A stretch of DNA of 64,000 nt from Mesorhizobium zhangyense (GCF_011045115.1 NZ_JAAKZG010000010.1:161846-225845), one strand, 5' to 3'. Numbered from the stretch's first letter, positions 9,649 through 18,690 are shown. Notes: generated by a model not told the origin, from the sequence alone. Translations and numbers: made by a program.

Positions 9649-9804
9649 TTGGAGGTCTCCTTTTTCCATGGCCGACAATTGGTGACCGGGTGCCATGCGG
9701 CCTTGCTTGTACGGCTGGCGGTGTGTCGGTTTCTTAATGCTGGAATGAAGTTTTCATGACATGTGGCCGACGCGGATGCTGCGATCCGCATTGGCTTCGG
9801 GAAC

Positions 9805-10509
9805 TCAACCTGTAAGCGTGGCGACTGGCATTCTGCGCGCAGGGGCTGGTGAAATCGCATCGATCGTCATGGCGAGTTCATCCGCACCTTCGGCAACGAA
9901 GGAGGCCCCTGCTTTCTCGAGGACGGCATGCCGTCCCGTACGTGGATCGGCCGGATCGACAAAGCCGATCGCTCTCATCCCGGCCGCAACGGCGCCCTGA
10001 ATGCCAATGGCGCTGTCGTCGATCACGACGCATCGTTCAACCTCCACCCCGAGCTGCCTGGCGCAAAGCAGAGCAAGATCCGGCGCGGGCTTGGGGTGCC
10101 TCACCATATCGGCGCTGAAGATGTTCGGGTGGAACTCGCTCCACAGATCGAAGAGACCGAGGCTTCGGCGCAGCCTTTCCATCGTGCTATTGGAAGCGAC
10201 GCATTTGCGATGCGGCAGCGATCGTACCAGTTCCGTCATTCCCGCCATCGGCTGCAGGGAACGCGCAAACTCACCATAAATGTCCGCCTGCCAGTTGGAA
10301 AAGACGCGGTCCACATCCGCCAGCCCGAACTCATCGGCACATATGCGCCGGCTCTCGCTCTCCGACAGGCCGGTGAAGCGGCGATGGACGTCGTCCGCAC
10401 TTAAATTGACACCGACGCGCCGCAGCGACTTGGCAAACGTGGCGCTTGCGACCGGTTCGCTGTCGATCAGCACGCCGTCGCAATCAAAAATGAGAAGATC
10501 TACCGTCAT
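9805..10509 (-). CDS. HAD-family phosphatase (beta-phosphoglucomutase-like subfamily)
   Basis: 234 aa. HAD motif I is FDCDGVLIDSEP near the N-terminus, motif II is CVASNSTMERLRRSL, motif III is the Lys in KPAPDLALL, and motif IV is CVVIDDSAIGIQGAVAAGM. The cap sits between motifs I and II, as in sugar-phosphate phosphatases and beta-phosphoglucomutases. It is the first gene of the minus-strand operon and starts about 100 bp from the SorC operator. A role in dephosphorylating the sugar phosphate freed by the phosphodiesterase is an inference. Confidence 0.85.
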   Translation of the reverse strand: MTVDLLIFDCDGVLIDSEPVASATFAKSLRRVGVNLSADDVHRRFTGLSESESRRICADEFGLADVDRVFSNWQADIYGEFARSLQPMAGMTELVRSLPHRKCVASNSTMERLRRSLGLFDLWSEFHPNIFSADMVRHPKPAPDLALLCARQLGVEVERCVVIDDSAIGIQGAVAAGMRAIGFVDPADPRTGRHAVLEKAGASFVAEGADELAMTIDAISPAPARRMPVATLTG

Positions 10510-10611
10510 GAAAGCGAAGGTTTCCGTGTGTCAGGTGAAATCGATTGCCGACCAGCCGCCTCTTCGCGACAATCTTCTCCGGTGATTATCTGATCGTTAG
10601 GACGGCATTAG

Positions 10612-10645
10612 ATTACAAATGTTACATCGATGTGACATTTGTAAT
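10612..10645. promoter_or_regulatory. 34-bp near-perfect palindrome, probable SorC-family operator
   Basis: The outer arms ATTACAAATGT and ACATTTGTAAT are perfect complements. The centre ACATCGATGT is itself a perfect palindrome, and only one base pair (10623/10634) mismatches over the whole 34 bp. It lies 17 bp upstream of the GTG start of the SorC-family gene and between two divergent transcription units. It is therefore well placed to control both. Confidence 0.8.
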
Positions 10646-10662
10646 TCTGGAGGAAAGTTCGC

Positions 10663-11598
10663 GTGGAACAGCAAGAGTTGATGATCAAGGCGGCGTGGCT
10701 CTATCACGTTGAAGGGCTAACGCAGGCGCAGATCGGCGAGCAGATGAATCTGACCCGCCGCAGGGTGAATGAACTTCTTGCCGCAGCCCTGGAAGACGGG
10801 ATCGTCCGGATCAGCTTCAGTTCACCGCTTGCCGCCAATATCGAGCTGGAAGCGCAGTTGCGCAGCCACTTTGGCCTGAAGGATGCCGTCGTGGTTCCGA
10901 CGCCCGCCGATCCGCTGCAGCTTCATTCGGTCATCGGTCGGGGTGCTGCAGCCTATCTGGACCGACTGATCCAGACGCAGAAGCCGGGTTCGATCGGCAT
11001 CGGCTGGGGTGCAACGCTACGCGAAACCGTCCAGCATATGAGCCCCGCCAACGAACCGCAGATCGACGTGCGCTCCATGATGGGCGGTCTGACCTACGGA
11101 TCGGAGATCAACACCTTTGAGATCGTGCGCGGCTTCGCCCAGGTGCTGAAGGCGCAGTGCCACTATTTCGTGGCGCCGGTCTATGCAGAAAGCCCGCAAT
11201 CGCGCGATACGATCATCTCGCAATCGGTCTTCCGCAAGATTTTCCTCCAGACACACGATGTCGATGTCTCCTATCTGAGCGTTGGAGACGTTTCCCGACA
11301 GTCGCTGCAGGTGCGCTACGGCCTGCCCGCCGGCATCGAGGTGGAGAACCTCATCGCAGCCGGCGCCGTCGGGGATCTTTTAGGCCGCTATCTTGATATC
11401 GAGGGTAATCCCGTCGATCACCCCATCAATGGGCAAGTACTTTCTCCCGAACTCGACGACTACCGCAAGATTCCCTGCCGCATCGTCGCTTCCGGCGGCG
11501 CTCACAAGCATGCAGTTCTTCTTGCAATTGCCAGAGCGGAATTGGCAACGATCATCGTGACGGACGCGGACAGCGCGAAGGTCATACTTGGCACATAA
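10663..11598 (+). CDS. SorC/DeoR-type sugar-binding transcriptional regulator
   Basis: 311 aa. The N-terminal helix-turn-helix is TQAQIGEQMNLTRRRVNELL (about residues 21-40). The C-terminal SorC effector domain contains GIGWGATLRETVQHM, MMGGL, SVGDVS and a final TDADSAKVILGT, all typical of this family, which senses phosphorylated sugars. It starts at a GTG behind CTGGAGGAAAG. It diverges from the eight-gene transport/phosphodiesterase operon, and a large palindrome covers the shared promoter region, so it most likely represses that operon and itself until a sugar phosphate appears. Confidence 0.92.
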   Translation: MEQQELMIKAAWLYHVEGLTQAQIGEQMNLTRRRVNELLAAALEDGIVRISFSSPLAANIELEAQLRSHFGLKDAVVVPTPADPLQLHSVIGRGAAAYLDRLIQTQKPGSIGIGWGATLRETVQHMSPANEPQIDVRSMMGGLTYGSEINTFEIVRGFAQVLKAQCHYFVAPVYAESPQSRDTIISQSVFRKIFLQTHDVDVSYLSVGDVSRQSLQVRYGLPAGIEVENLIAAGAVGDLLGRYLDIEGNPVDHPINGQVLSPELDDYRKIPCRIVASGGAHKHAVLLAIARAELATIIVTDADSAKVILGT

Positions 11599-11932
11599 AA
11601 GCATAGCCAGCGGACGATGTTACCCGGCCGCAGATGAAAACCAATCCGCCAAGGCGCCCGTAATGCGCCTGGGAGGACGAGGCTGTGGCAAATATCCTGG
11701 AACAACGTCGTTTGCCACGGCCAACTACATAAGACTGGGAGACCGGGCAGCGTCGCCTCGGAGTCCAAAGGGTGCCCAGGTCCGCTCGGGTGCGTCCGAG
11801 TTCCGCGACGGCACTGCGGCGAAGCATCAGAGCACCCCTCAGGACGCCGAACATCAGAAGTTGCCCCTAATTGAATGCGGGCAATAGAATGATAGATTGC
11901 GTCCGGCGGGAAGCCGATATGGAGCCCACTCG
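11599..11932. other. Intergenic stretch, no gene seen
   Basis: About 330 bp between the SorC gene and the next LysR gene. Frames are open on both strands but composition-driven, and none resembles a family I know. It presumably holds the LysR promoter; no clear operator was found. Confidence 0.5.
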
Positions 11933-12820
11933 ATGAGACATCTCGACGGGGATGCGCTGGCTACGCTCGTTGCAGTGGTGGACGCTGGCGGTTTCACCGC
12001 AGCAGCCCACAGGATAGGCCGGACACAGGCTGGCGTCAGCAACGCAATTGCCCGGCTTGAGGATAAGCTGGGAAAGAAGCTTTTCGATCGCTCCCGGCGT
12101 GGCCTGCATCTTACCGAGACGGGAGAAATCCTGATCGGTTATGCCCGCCGCATGATAGCGATCGAAGATGAGGCACTGGCCGCGCTCCAGCCTGAAGCAC
12201 TGACAGGCCGCGTGCGCGTCGGCATGCCCGACGATTATCTGGGCGTTTTCGGCACCCCATTGATTGAACGTTTCTCGGCCCAGAACCCGCGTATCCAGGT
12301 CGAGATTCTGTGCTATTTCTCGAGCGAGCTTGAAACTCGCGTCGACCAGGGCGAAATCGATATCGCTATAATTACCCGGGGCAACGATCCGGCAAAGGGC
12401 GAATTCCTGCGCCACGAGCCGCTCGTCTGGTGCGCATCGCAGGACGGAAGGCCCGAATTGCAGAAGCCGCTGCCGCTGGCTCTGTTTCCGGAGAAATTCT
12501 GCCGCGCTCGCCCCATCATACTGGATGCGCTGGATCGAGCAGGCCTGCCCTGGCGGGTAGCGTGGACCTCATCGCACCTGCCGTCGATCCAGACCGCGAT
12601 CGGACTGGGCAAGGCTGTAACGGCTTTGCCGGCATCGGTCATTTCGCCCGCACACCGCCAACTCGAGGCGAAAGACGGCTTGCCGTCGCTGAAGCCGGTC
12701 GATCTGGCGCTTCTCGTGCCACAAGGCGCAAGGGCTGCCGTCCGACGCATGGCAAGCTTCATTCGCTCCGAATTCCAGGTGGCGAGCGGCGAGGAACTCC
12801 TAAGGCAATCTGACCTGTAG
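11933..12820 (+). CDS. LysR-family transcriptional regulator
   Basis: 295 aa. The N-terminal HTH spans about residues 1-60 (TLVAVVDAGGFTAAAHRIGR, then TQAGVSNAIARLEDKLGKKL). It is followed by a standard effector-binding domain (GRVRVGMPDDYLGVFGTPLI). The start at 11933 has GGAG about 8 nt upstream; an in-frame ATG 12 codons earlier lacks family similarity. It is convergent with the aminotransferase/TRAP operon and is the likely regulator of that operon, although it does not share its promoter. Confidence 0.88.
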   Translation: MRHLDGDALATLVAVVDAGGFTAAAHRIGRTQAGVSNAIARLEDKLGKKLFDRSRRGLHLTETGEILIGYARRMIAIEDEALAALQPEALTGRVRVGMPDDYLGVFGTPLIERFSAQNPRIQVEILCYFSSELETRVDQGEIDIAIITRGNDPAKGEFLRHEPLVWCASQDGRPELQKPLPLALFPEKFCRARPIILDALDRAGLPWRVAWTSSHLPSIQTAIGLGKAVTALPASVISPAHRQLEAKDGLPSLKPVDLALLVPQGARAAVRRMASFIRSEFQVASGEELLRQSDL

Positions 12821-12859
12821 CGTATCGGGAGAGTGGCCGACGCAGCAAGCCGCCTGGGC

Positions 12860-14089
12860 TTACCGCATGGACAAGGCAACCCGAGCGAAGATTTCCGCCA
12901 TCTCGGCGATGACCGCGTCGTCATGGGCCGCTGAAAGATAAAGCCGGCCGTAGGGCGACGGCATGGCAAGAAGCCCTTCCCGCCGCAATCCCTCATGCAT
13001 GGCCCGCGACCTCCCCTCGTCGACCTTGGCCGCCGCCTCCCTATAGTCTTTCGGGGGAGCGTCGCTGAACCATACGGTGAAGACACTGCCATAGCCGGAT
13101 GTCACGGCACTGATCCCGTTGACAGCGAACGCATGCTCGATCTCACCGCGCAGGCGCTCGCCGCGCGCGACGAAGACGTCGTAGTCATGCGTGGCGAGCA
13201 GGCCCAGCGTCGCGCAGACGGCGGCGGTGGCGACCGGATTTCCGCTGTAGGTTCCTGCTCGTGCCACCTCGCCGCTTTCACACAGCGCCATGACCTCCAG
13301 CGTACCGACCACGCCCGCAACTGCGATGCCGCTGCCGATCGCCTTGCCGACGGTGGCGAGGTCGGCATCGATGCCCATCGCCTGGCCGGCAAGGCCGAAG
13401 CCGGTGCGGAAGCCCATCAGCACCTCGTCGAGGATGACCAGCGCGCCGTTGCGTCGCGCCACCGTCTCGACATGCTTCAGGTAGCCGGGCGCTGGCAGGA
13501 TACAGCCGGCATTGGCCAGCATCGGCTCCATGATCACTGCAGCCACGTCGTCGTTTTCGGCAAACAAGCGCTCGACATCGTCGAAATCGTTGAAACGCAG
13601 CAGCAGGGTTCGGGCGCTTCGGGGGCGCCGGTTGGCGCGCATTTCTGCCTCGGCCGAGCCGGCATTGCCGAAGGCCACGTCGTCATACCAGCCGTCGAAA
13701 CCCGCGGCCATCTTGGCGATCAGGCCGCGGCCGGTGGCGGCGCGGGCCAGCCGGCAGGCCAGATGCACGGCCTCGCTGCCGGTATTGGTGAAGATCGCCT
13801 GCGACAGCGACCCGGTGGCAGCGGTGAGCAATTCCGCCGCCCGCTCCTCACCGGCATGGGCGAAGGCCGGCATTGGTCCATCGGCCAGTGCGCGCTTCAC
13901 CGCCTCGACCACCTGCGGATGCGCGTGGCCGAGCAGCGTAGCGCCGAAGCCAAGCGCAGTATCGATGTAGCGGCGGCCATGTTCGTCCCACACATGCGCG
14001 CCAGACGAGCGGGCGGTCAGGAACGGGACGCCGTCGACCGCTGGCAACGCGCGACCGGCGCTGGAAATGCCGCCTACCAGATGTTTCAT
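12860..14089 (-). CDS. Class III PLP-dependent aminotransferase (glutamate-1-semialdehyde aminomutase-like)
   Basis: 409 aa. ANTGSEAVHLACRLARAATG-type cofactor-phosphate binding is present (read as TNTGSEAVHLACRLARAATG), the Asp of LVILDEVLMGFRTGFG contacts the pyridine nitrogen, and the Schiff-base Lys is in TVGKAIGSG. Residues and length fit the GSA-aminotransferase-like branch. As it is linked to a TRAP transporter instead of haem genes, it more likely transaminates an imported amine or amino acid. The start at 14089 is taken from the expected N-terminus; the ribosome binding site is weak. It is the last gene of the dctPQM operon, 47 bp after dctM. Confidence 0.87.
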   Translation of the reverse strand: MKHLVGGISSAGRALPAVDGVPFLTARSSGAHVWDEHGRRYIDTALGFGATLLGHAHPQVVEAVKRALADGPMPAFAHAGEERAAELLTAATGSLSQAIFTNTGSEAVHLACRLARAATGRGLIAKMAAGFDGWYDDVAFGNAGSAEAEMRANRRPRSARTLLLRFNDFDDVERLFAENDDVAAVIMEPMLANAGCILPAPGYLKHVETVARRNGALVILDEVLMGFRTGFGLAGQAMGIDADLATVGKAIGSGIAVAGVVGTLEVMALCESGEVARAGTYSGNPVATAAVCATLGLLATHDYDVFVARGERLRGEIEHAFAVNGISAVTSGYGSVFTVWFSDAPPKDYREAAAKVDEGRSRAMHEGLRREGLLAMPSPYGRLYLSAAHDDAVIAEMAEIFARVALSMR

Positions 14090-14136
14090 GTCTCTATTCG
14101 CTTCCAGGTTATGTCTTGGCGCCCACATGGCCGGCG

Positions 14137-15423
14137 TCAGAATCCCAGCAGTTTCGGCAGCCATTCCGTCGTCGCCGGCACGAAGGCAATGAGCAGCAGG
14201 CAGATGTTGCTGGTGATGAAGAACGGGATCAGCCGTCGCGTCACCGCGTTGACGCCCACTTTGGCTACATTGCAGACGACGAAGATGTTGGTGCCGACCG
14301 GCGGGGTGAAGAGGCCGATGCCCAGCGCGACGGTGAAGATGAGGCCGAGCTGGTAAGGAGCCAGTCCCGCATCGATGCCGATCGGATGGACGATAGGCGC
14401 CAGGATGATCAGCGACGGCCCAAGATCCGCCCAGGTGCCGACGAAGGTCAGCAACAGAAGGATGAGCAGGATGGTAACCGTCGGCCCGGCGCCGGATGCC
14501 GTCAGCAGGCCGGCGGTCCATTGCGGTATCTGCTCGACCGTCAGGATCCAGGAGAACGGCGTCGAGACCGCCATGATGATCATTATGGCGCCGGTCATGC
14601 GCACGGTTTCAAGACCGATCTTCCATAGCGCCTTCCATGTGATCTCGCGATAGACGAGGCCACCGACTATCAGCGCCCACACCACGGCGACGAACGCCGC
14701 CTCTGTCGTCGTCGCATAGCCGGTGAGCATCGAGCCCAGCACCACGATCGGCATCAGCATGGCTGGCAGTGCGCGCACCAGATGCGTGGCGAAGCTCCTC
14801 AGCGTCGGGCGTGAATCAGATTTGGGGAAGCCTTCGCGCACGCCGATCCACCAGGCGGTGAGCATGAAGGTGACCGCCAGCATGATGCCGGGGATGATGC
14901 CTGCGGCAAACAGGCCGCCGATCGAGGTGTTGGTGAGCACCCCATACATGATCATCACCACGCTTGGCGGGATGATGATGCCGAGTGTGCCGGCAGCCGC
15001 TGTTACCGCTGCCGCGAAGGCCGGCGGATAACCACGCTCGACCATTGCGGGGATCATGATCGAGCCGACCGCGCCGGTGTCAGCAGTGGCTGACCCGGTG
15101 ATGCCGCCATAAACCATGCAGGTGGCGACATTAACGACGCCGAGGCCGCCGCGAACCCAGCCGAGAAGATCGTCGGCCAGATCGATGATGCGGCGTGTGA
15201 GACCACCTTCGTTCATGATGCCGCCTGCGACCAGGAATAACGGGATAGCCGCCAGCGAAATAGAGTCGGCGCCGCCATAAACCTGCTGCGCGAACCAGGA
15301 TGGCGGCAGCGGCACCAGCCCGAGGAAGATAACGGCAAGCGTCGAGATAGCGATCGACCAGGCCACCGGCACCCCGGTGTAGAGCGTGACGGCGAAGATG
15401 CCGAAAAGGACAAGCAGGGTCAT
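14137..15423 (-). CDS. dctM: TRAP transporter large permease, DctM family
   Basis: 428 aa, strongly hydrophobic with about twelve membrane helices. Family landmarks include FLVAGGIMNEGGLTRRIIDLA, VYGGITGSATADTGAVGSIM, GIIIPPSVVMIMYGV and the C-terminal GLFTPPVGTNIFVV. It forms the sodium-coupled translocation channel of a tripartite TRAP system for small carboxylates or related solutes. The start at 15423 follows the DctQ stop by 7 bp. Confidence 0.93.
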   Translation of the reverse strand: MTLLVLFGIFAVTLYTGVPVAWSIAISTLAVIFLGLVPLPPSWFAQQVYGGADSISLAAIPLFLVAGGIMNEGGLTRRIIDLADDLLGWVRGGLGVVNVATCMVYGGITGSATADTGAVGSIMIPAMVERGYPPAFAAAVTAAAGTLGIIIPPSVVMIMYGVLTNTSIGGLFAAGIIPGIMLAVTFMLTAWWIGVREGFPKSDSRPTLRSFATHLVRALPAMLMPIVVLGSMLTGYATTTEAAFVAVVWALIVGGLVYREITWKALWKIGLETVRMTGAIMIIMAVSTPFSWILTVEQIPQWTAGLLTASGAGPTVTILLILLLLTFVGTWADLGPSLIILAPIVHPIGIDAGLAPYQLGLIFTVALGIGLFTPPVGTNIFVVCNVAKVGVNAVTRRLIPFFITSNICLLLIAFVPATTEWLPKLLGF

Positions 15424-15430
15424 CGGGCAA

Positions 15431-15883
15431 TCACCGGAAAATGCGCAGGATGCGGACCAGCGCAACGACGCCTAGGCCAGCGCCCAGAAACGCTATGCTG
15501 GAATGGACGACCCAGGAAGGGGCACGCATCACCGGAGTCGGCACGAAGGCGGTGCGGCCGAGCATGGCCAGGCCGCTCCACACAAAGGCAGCCGCCACCA
15601 AGAGAAGGATCAAGTTGTGATAGAGGCGGAAGCCCTGCCCCCGGCTGCTTGTCACGCTGTTGCCGTCGATCGAGACATTCTCGCCAGCGATCTCGGCCAG
15701 GACTGCGCCGATCATCGTTGTCCAGAGAAACAGCATTCCAACCAGCTCAAACGACCAAGTGACGCCGGTCATATGCAGATAACGACCGATTGCCCCGAGG
15801 CCGGTGGTGATGATGAGTGCGGCGACCACGCAGACCCCGATCACCGACAGGATCAGGGTGATCCAATGCCCTGTGCGTTGCAT
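15431..15883 (-). CDS. dctQ: TRAP transporter small permease, DctQ family
   Basis: 150 aa with four hydrophobic segments (about residues 10-33, 45-67, 85-105 and 125-145), matching DctQ. The motif WSFELVGMLFLWTTMIGAVL is characteristic, and the following loop is also DctQ-like. It partners DctM in the membrane. The gene is 99 bp downstream of dctP and 7 bp upstream of dctM. Confidence 0.9.
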   Translation of the reverse strand: MQRTGHWITLILSVIGVCVVAALIITTGLGAIGRYLHMTGVTWSFELVGMLFLWTTMIGAVLAEIAGENVSIDGNSVTSSRGQGFRLYHNLILLLVAAAFVWSGLAMLGRTAFVPTPVMRAPSWVVHSSIAFLGAGLGVVALVRILRIFR

Positions 15884-15982
15884 GATGATATTCCAATCTC
15901 TTCAGGGCGAATGCGGCGATGATTTCACCGCCGCGGCATCACAATGCGAGACGTCGTTCCTGACTACGCCATCGCACGGCTG

Positions 15983-16978
15983 CTATTCGCCGGTCGCCGC
16001 CTTGCGCACCTTGGCAACGTAGTCCGCGCCCCATTCGGCACCAAACTGCTGGTAGACGGGATCGACCAGGGCCCGGAACGGGGCTCCATCTACCTCGTTG
16101 ATCTCCACGCCCTTCTCGGTAAGCTTGGCGCGCACGTCGGCATAGACTTCTTCCAGTTTGCCGCGATACCACTGGGTGGTATCAGTCACGGCCGCATCGA
16201 GCACCTTGCGCTGGTCATCCGTTAGGCCGTCGTAACGGTCTTTGTTCATGTACCAGTAGTTGGGCGTCCAGATGTAGTTGGATATGGAGAGGTATTTGGC
16301 GCTCTCGTACCATTTCTGATCATAGAAATCGCGGATCTCAGGTTCGACGCCGTCAACGACCTTGGCCTGCAGCGATGTGTAAACCTCCCCGAACGGGATC
16401 GATTGCGGCAATGCACCGAGCTGCTTGATGGTGGCGAGAATGACTGGATTTGGCGGTGTGCGCAGCTTCAGTCCAGCGATGTCCTGCGGCGATTTGATCG
16501 TGTGGGCACTGTTGGCAAACTGACGAAAACCGGAATCCAGCGCGCCCAGCATCTGATAGCCGCGGTCGCCGCCGGTAGTGAACACTTCTTTACCCACCGG
16601 CCCATCGAGGAAGTCATGGGCAGCCTTGGCATTCGCAAAAAGGAAAGGCAGGGTAACCACGTTCAGCTTCGGATCGATCTGGTCGACAACGCCACCCAAA
16701 CCGATATCGATTGAGCCCGAACCAACGCCGTCAGCGATCGGGCCTTCATCACCAAGCTGGCCGTCCGGGAATATCTGAACGGTTAGTTCGCCACCGGATT
16801 TTTCCTTCACCTCGTCGGCAAATTTCGTCACGGCATCGTTGATCAGGCTGCCGGAACTCGACGCATGGGCGAGCCGCAGCACCGTTTCCGCGCTGGCGCT
16901 GCCAACCGGCCAGATGGCGGCCAAACACAATAGCGATGCAGCGGCGAGGCGAAGTTTGTTCTTGCTCGAATCTGGCAT
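15983..16978 (-). CDS. dctP: TRAP transporter substrate-binding protein, DctP family
   Basis: 331 aa. The Sec signal peptide has a hydrophobic core LAAASLLCLAAIWPVG and likely cleaves after SASA. The mature protein starts with ETVLRLAHASSSGSLINDAV and has the DctP signature RTPPNPVILATIKQLGALPQ, where the Arg is the usual carboxylate-binding residue, and PFGEVYTSLQAKVVDGVEPE. The ligand is therefore likely a carboxylate. GAGGGGTAAC precedes the ATG at 16978. It is the first gene of the TRAP/aminotransferase operon. Confidence 0.93.
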   Translation of the reverse strand: MPDSSKNKLRLAAASLLCLAAIWPVGSASAETVLRLAHASSSGSLINDAVTKFADEVKEKSGGELTVQIFPDGQLGDEGPIADGVGSGSIDIGLGGVVDQIDPKLNVVTLPFLFANAKAAHDFLDGPVGKEVFTTGGDRGYQMLGALDSGFRQFANSAHTIKSPQDIAGLKLRTPPNPVILATIKQLGALPQSIPFGEVYTSLQAKVVDGVEPEIRDFYDQKWYESAKYLSISNYIWTPNYWYMNKDRYDGLTDDQRKVLDAAVTDTTQWYRGKLEEVYADVRAKLTEKGVEINEVDGAPFRALVDPVYQQFGAEWGADYVAKVRKAATGE

Positions 16979-17055
16979 GTTACCCCTCGGAATTTTTTGT
17001 TTGATATGCCTTCTAGCAAGCGCCCTGAGCAGGACCCAAGTCAACGGGACCTGAC

Positions 17056-17078
17056 ATTCTAAGAAGTTATCCTAGAAT
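17056..17078. promoter_or_regulatory. Inverted repeat upstream of the TRAP operon
   Basis: ATTCTA at 17056-17061 and TAGAAT at 17073-17078 are perfect complements, extended inward by one imperfect pair. It lies about 78 bp upstream of the dctP start, next to a minus-strand TTGACT at about 17038-17043 that may be a -35 box. A probable regulator operator; the protein that binds is unknown. Confidence 0.45.
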
Positions 17079-17188
17079 TCATGGCTGTTATGTCTCACTG
17101 CCGAAATAATGAAATGTCGCTGGCGGCGTCGTGTCACGTTCAAGCGGAAATCAACACTCTGTGTCCGAAACCAACCATTTAGCCACGA

Positions 17189-18175
17189 TCAGCTCGTAAG
17201 GCGCGCGCGAAATAACGTGCAGCCGTCCGTCAGGCGCGACCTGGAGATATCCCGGAAACCAGCCTCGGTCATCCAGGCTCGATACTGACCTTCAGTGTAC
17301 GATTCGCCGTGGCGATAGAGGTTCAAGAAGGTGAGATTCAGAAAGACACCCTCAGGCGGGCCGAGGCGGTCGTCATCGACGACACCCCACCCCGCAATTG
17401 CTATCTCGCCTCCGGGTGTCAGGCAACGCGCCGCGTTCAGGATCGAACTGCGTGCCTGGTCCGGCGGAAGGACCTGGACGACGGCCTTCAGGATCGCCAG
17501 ATCGTGACGACCGATCGATGGCGCAACAGTTATGTCACCCTCTTCGACAACCACGTCGTCGGCACCGTATTCTGACAGGATTGCTGGCGCGACCGCTGCG
17601 ACTGTTGGGAGTTCCATCAGCGTCGCAGCAATCTGCGGCCGCCGCTCGCGAAGTCCGACGAGAATGGTCCCGGGGCCTCCACCGATGTCGATCACCGAAC
17701 CGATCGCAGAGAGGTCCACCTCCCGGGCCAGATGTCGACCGAAAATGATCCCGCCCGGTGCAAGCATACGGCTGAAGGCCGCCGCGGCCTCGGGCCCCGC
17801 TTCGGAAAAGTCATGCAGCGCAGCCGGCCGGTTCTGTCGCAGCGTCTCTGCGGTCAGTAGGTCAGCCCCCCAAAGCTCGCGCAGAACCGCATGATCGCCG
17901 CCGCGATAGGTCGGCTTGGACGCGTCGAGGAAGGCCGCCGCTTCGGCTCCGTTGCGAAACTGACCATCCTTGACTTCGAGGAGACCGATGCTGGCGAGCG
18001 CGTAGAGGAGCCTCGACAGGCGATCAGGCTCGACTTTGAGCGCGGATCCCAAGGTGTCGGCAGTCATCGCGCTGCCACCGAGCCGGGTGAAGATGCCAAG
18101 GTCCATCCCGGCGCGAAGCGCCAAGGCGGGGGACACCGCTGCGATCAGGTTGTCGATCCGATCAGAATCCACCAT
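17189..18175 (-). CDS. SAM-dependent methyltransferase (O-methyltransferase family 2, acetylserotonin type)
   Basis: 328 aa. The N-terminal dimerisation/winged-helix domain (about residues 1-90) has the family pattern with PDRLSRLLYALASIGLLEV. The SAM-binding motif I is IGSVIDIGGGPGTILVGL. It ends in the Rossmann domain with GGEIAIAGWGVVDDDRLGPP. Such enzymes methylate hydroxyls on aromatic small molecules. The start at 18175 is preceded by GGAAGGGG. It has no partner genes beside it, so the substrate is unknown. Confidence 0.85.
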   Translation of the reverse strand: MVDSDRIDNLIAAVSPALALRAGMDLGIFTRLGGSAMTADTLGSALKVEPDRLSRLLYALASIGLLEVKDGQFRNGAEAAAFLDASKPTYRGGDHAVLRELWGADLLTAETLRQNRPAALHDFSEAGPEAAAAFSRMLAPGGIIFGRHLAREVDLSAIGSVIDIGGGPGTILVGLRERRPQIAATLMELPTVAAVAPAILSEYGADDVVVEEGDITVAPSIGRHDLAILKAVVQVLPPDQARSSILNAARCLTPGGEIAIAGWGVVDDDRLGPPEGVFLNLTFLNLYRHGESYTEGQYRAWMTEAGFRDISRSRLTDGCTLFRARLTS

Positions 18176-18310
18176 GTCACATCCCCTTCCGCGATCCAGG
18201 AGCGACTTTGAAGCAGCTCCCATAAGATTTGAACCTCCGTTCTCCGGAAAGTGAAGCAAAATCACTATTTCGAGCGACCGACACGACGACGTGACGGATA
18301 CTCTTGGCAA

Positions 18311-18690
18311 ATCCGGCTTCTGAGAATGTCCATCGCCGCCTTCCGGCAGATGGTGTTGCCGGCGCTCAAGGCCTACAAACCGGACCTCATCGTCGTACCG
18401 TCCGGCTTCGACGGATCGGGCGCCGATCCGCTCGGCTGCATGATGCTGCACAGCGATACCTATCGCGATATCACACGCATGCTGATGGAAAAGGCGGACG
18501 AACTGTGCGGTGGACGTCTCGTGAGTCACACGAAGGCGGCTATTCCGCAGCCTACGTGCCCTATTGCGGCCTCGCCGTCATGGAGCGGTTTGCGACAGAG
18601 CCGTTGAGCGCCCCCGACAGGACTGGCAGCAGTTCCAATCTCGCTCGACACCTCAAGCTGCAACCGGGGTTGTCGGAACGATCTGCTGGC
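18311..18690 (+). pseudogene. Histone deacetylase / acetylpolyamine amidohydrolase remnant
   Basis: The last third of a class II deacetylase-like protein is readable: VLPALKAYKPDLIVVPSGFD and GSGADPLGCMMLHSDTYRDI in one frame, then SHEGGYSAAYVPYCGLAVME in the next frame. The frame changes at about 18520-18527. The N-terminal two thirds, including the HH metal/catalytic region, are missing, so this is dead. It lies just upstream of the glycosyltransferase gene. Confidence 0.85.

Noticed and set aside
12995..14356. 453-codon plus-strand frame
   Set aside because: Opposite the aminotransferase; no start signal and no family resemblance.
14090..14521. N-terminal extension of the aminotransferase frame
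   Set aside because: This part overlaps dctM in another frame and reads as an Arg/His-rich shadow; the family N-terminus begins at 14089.
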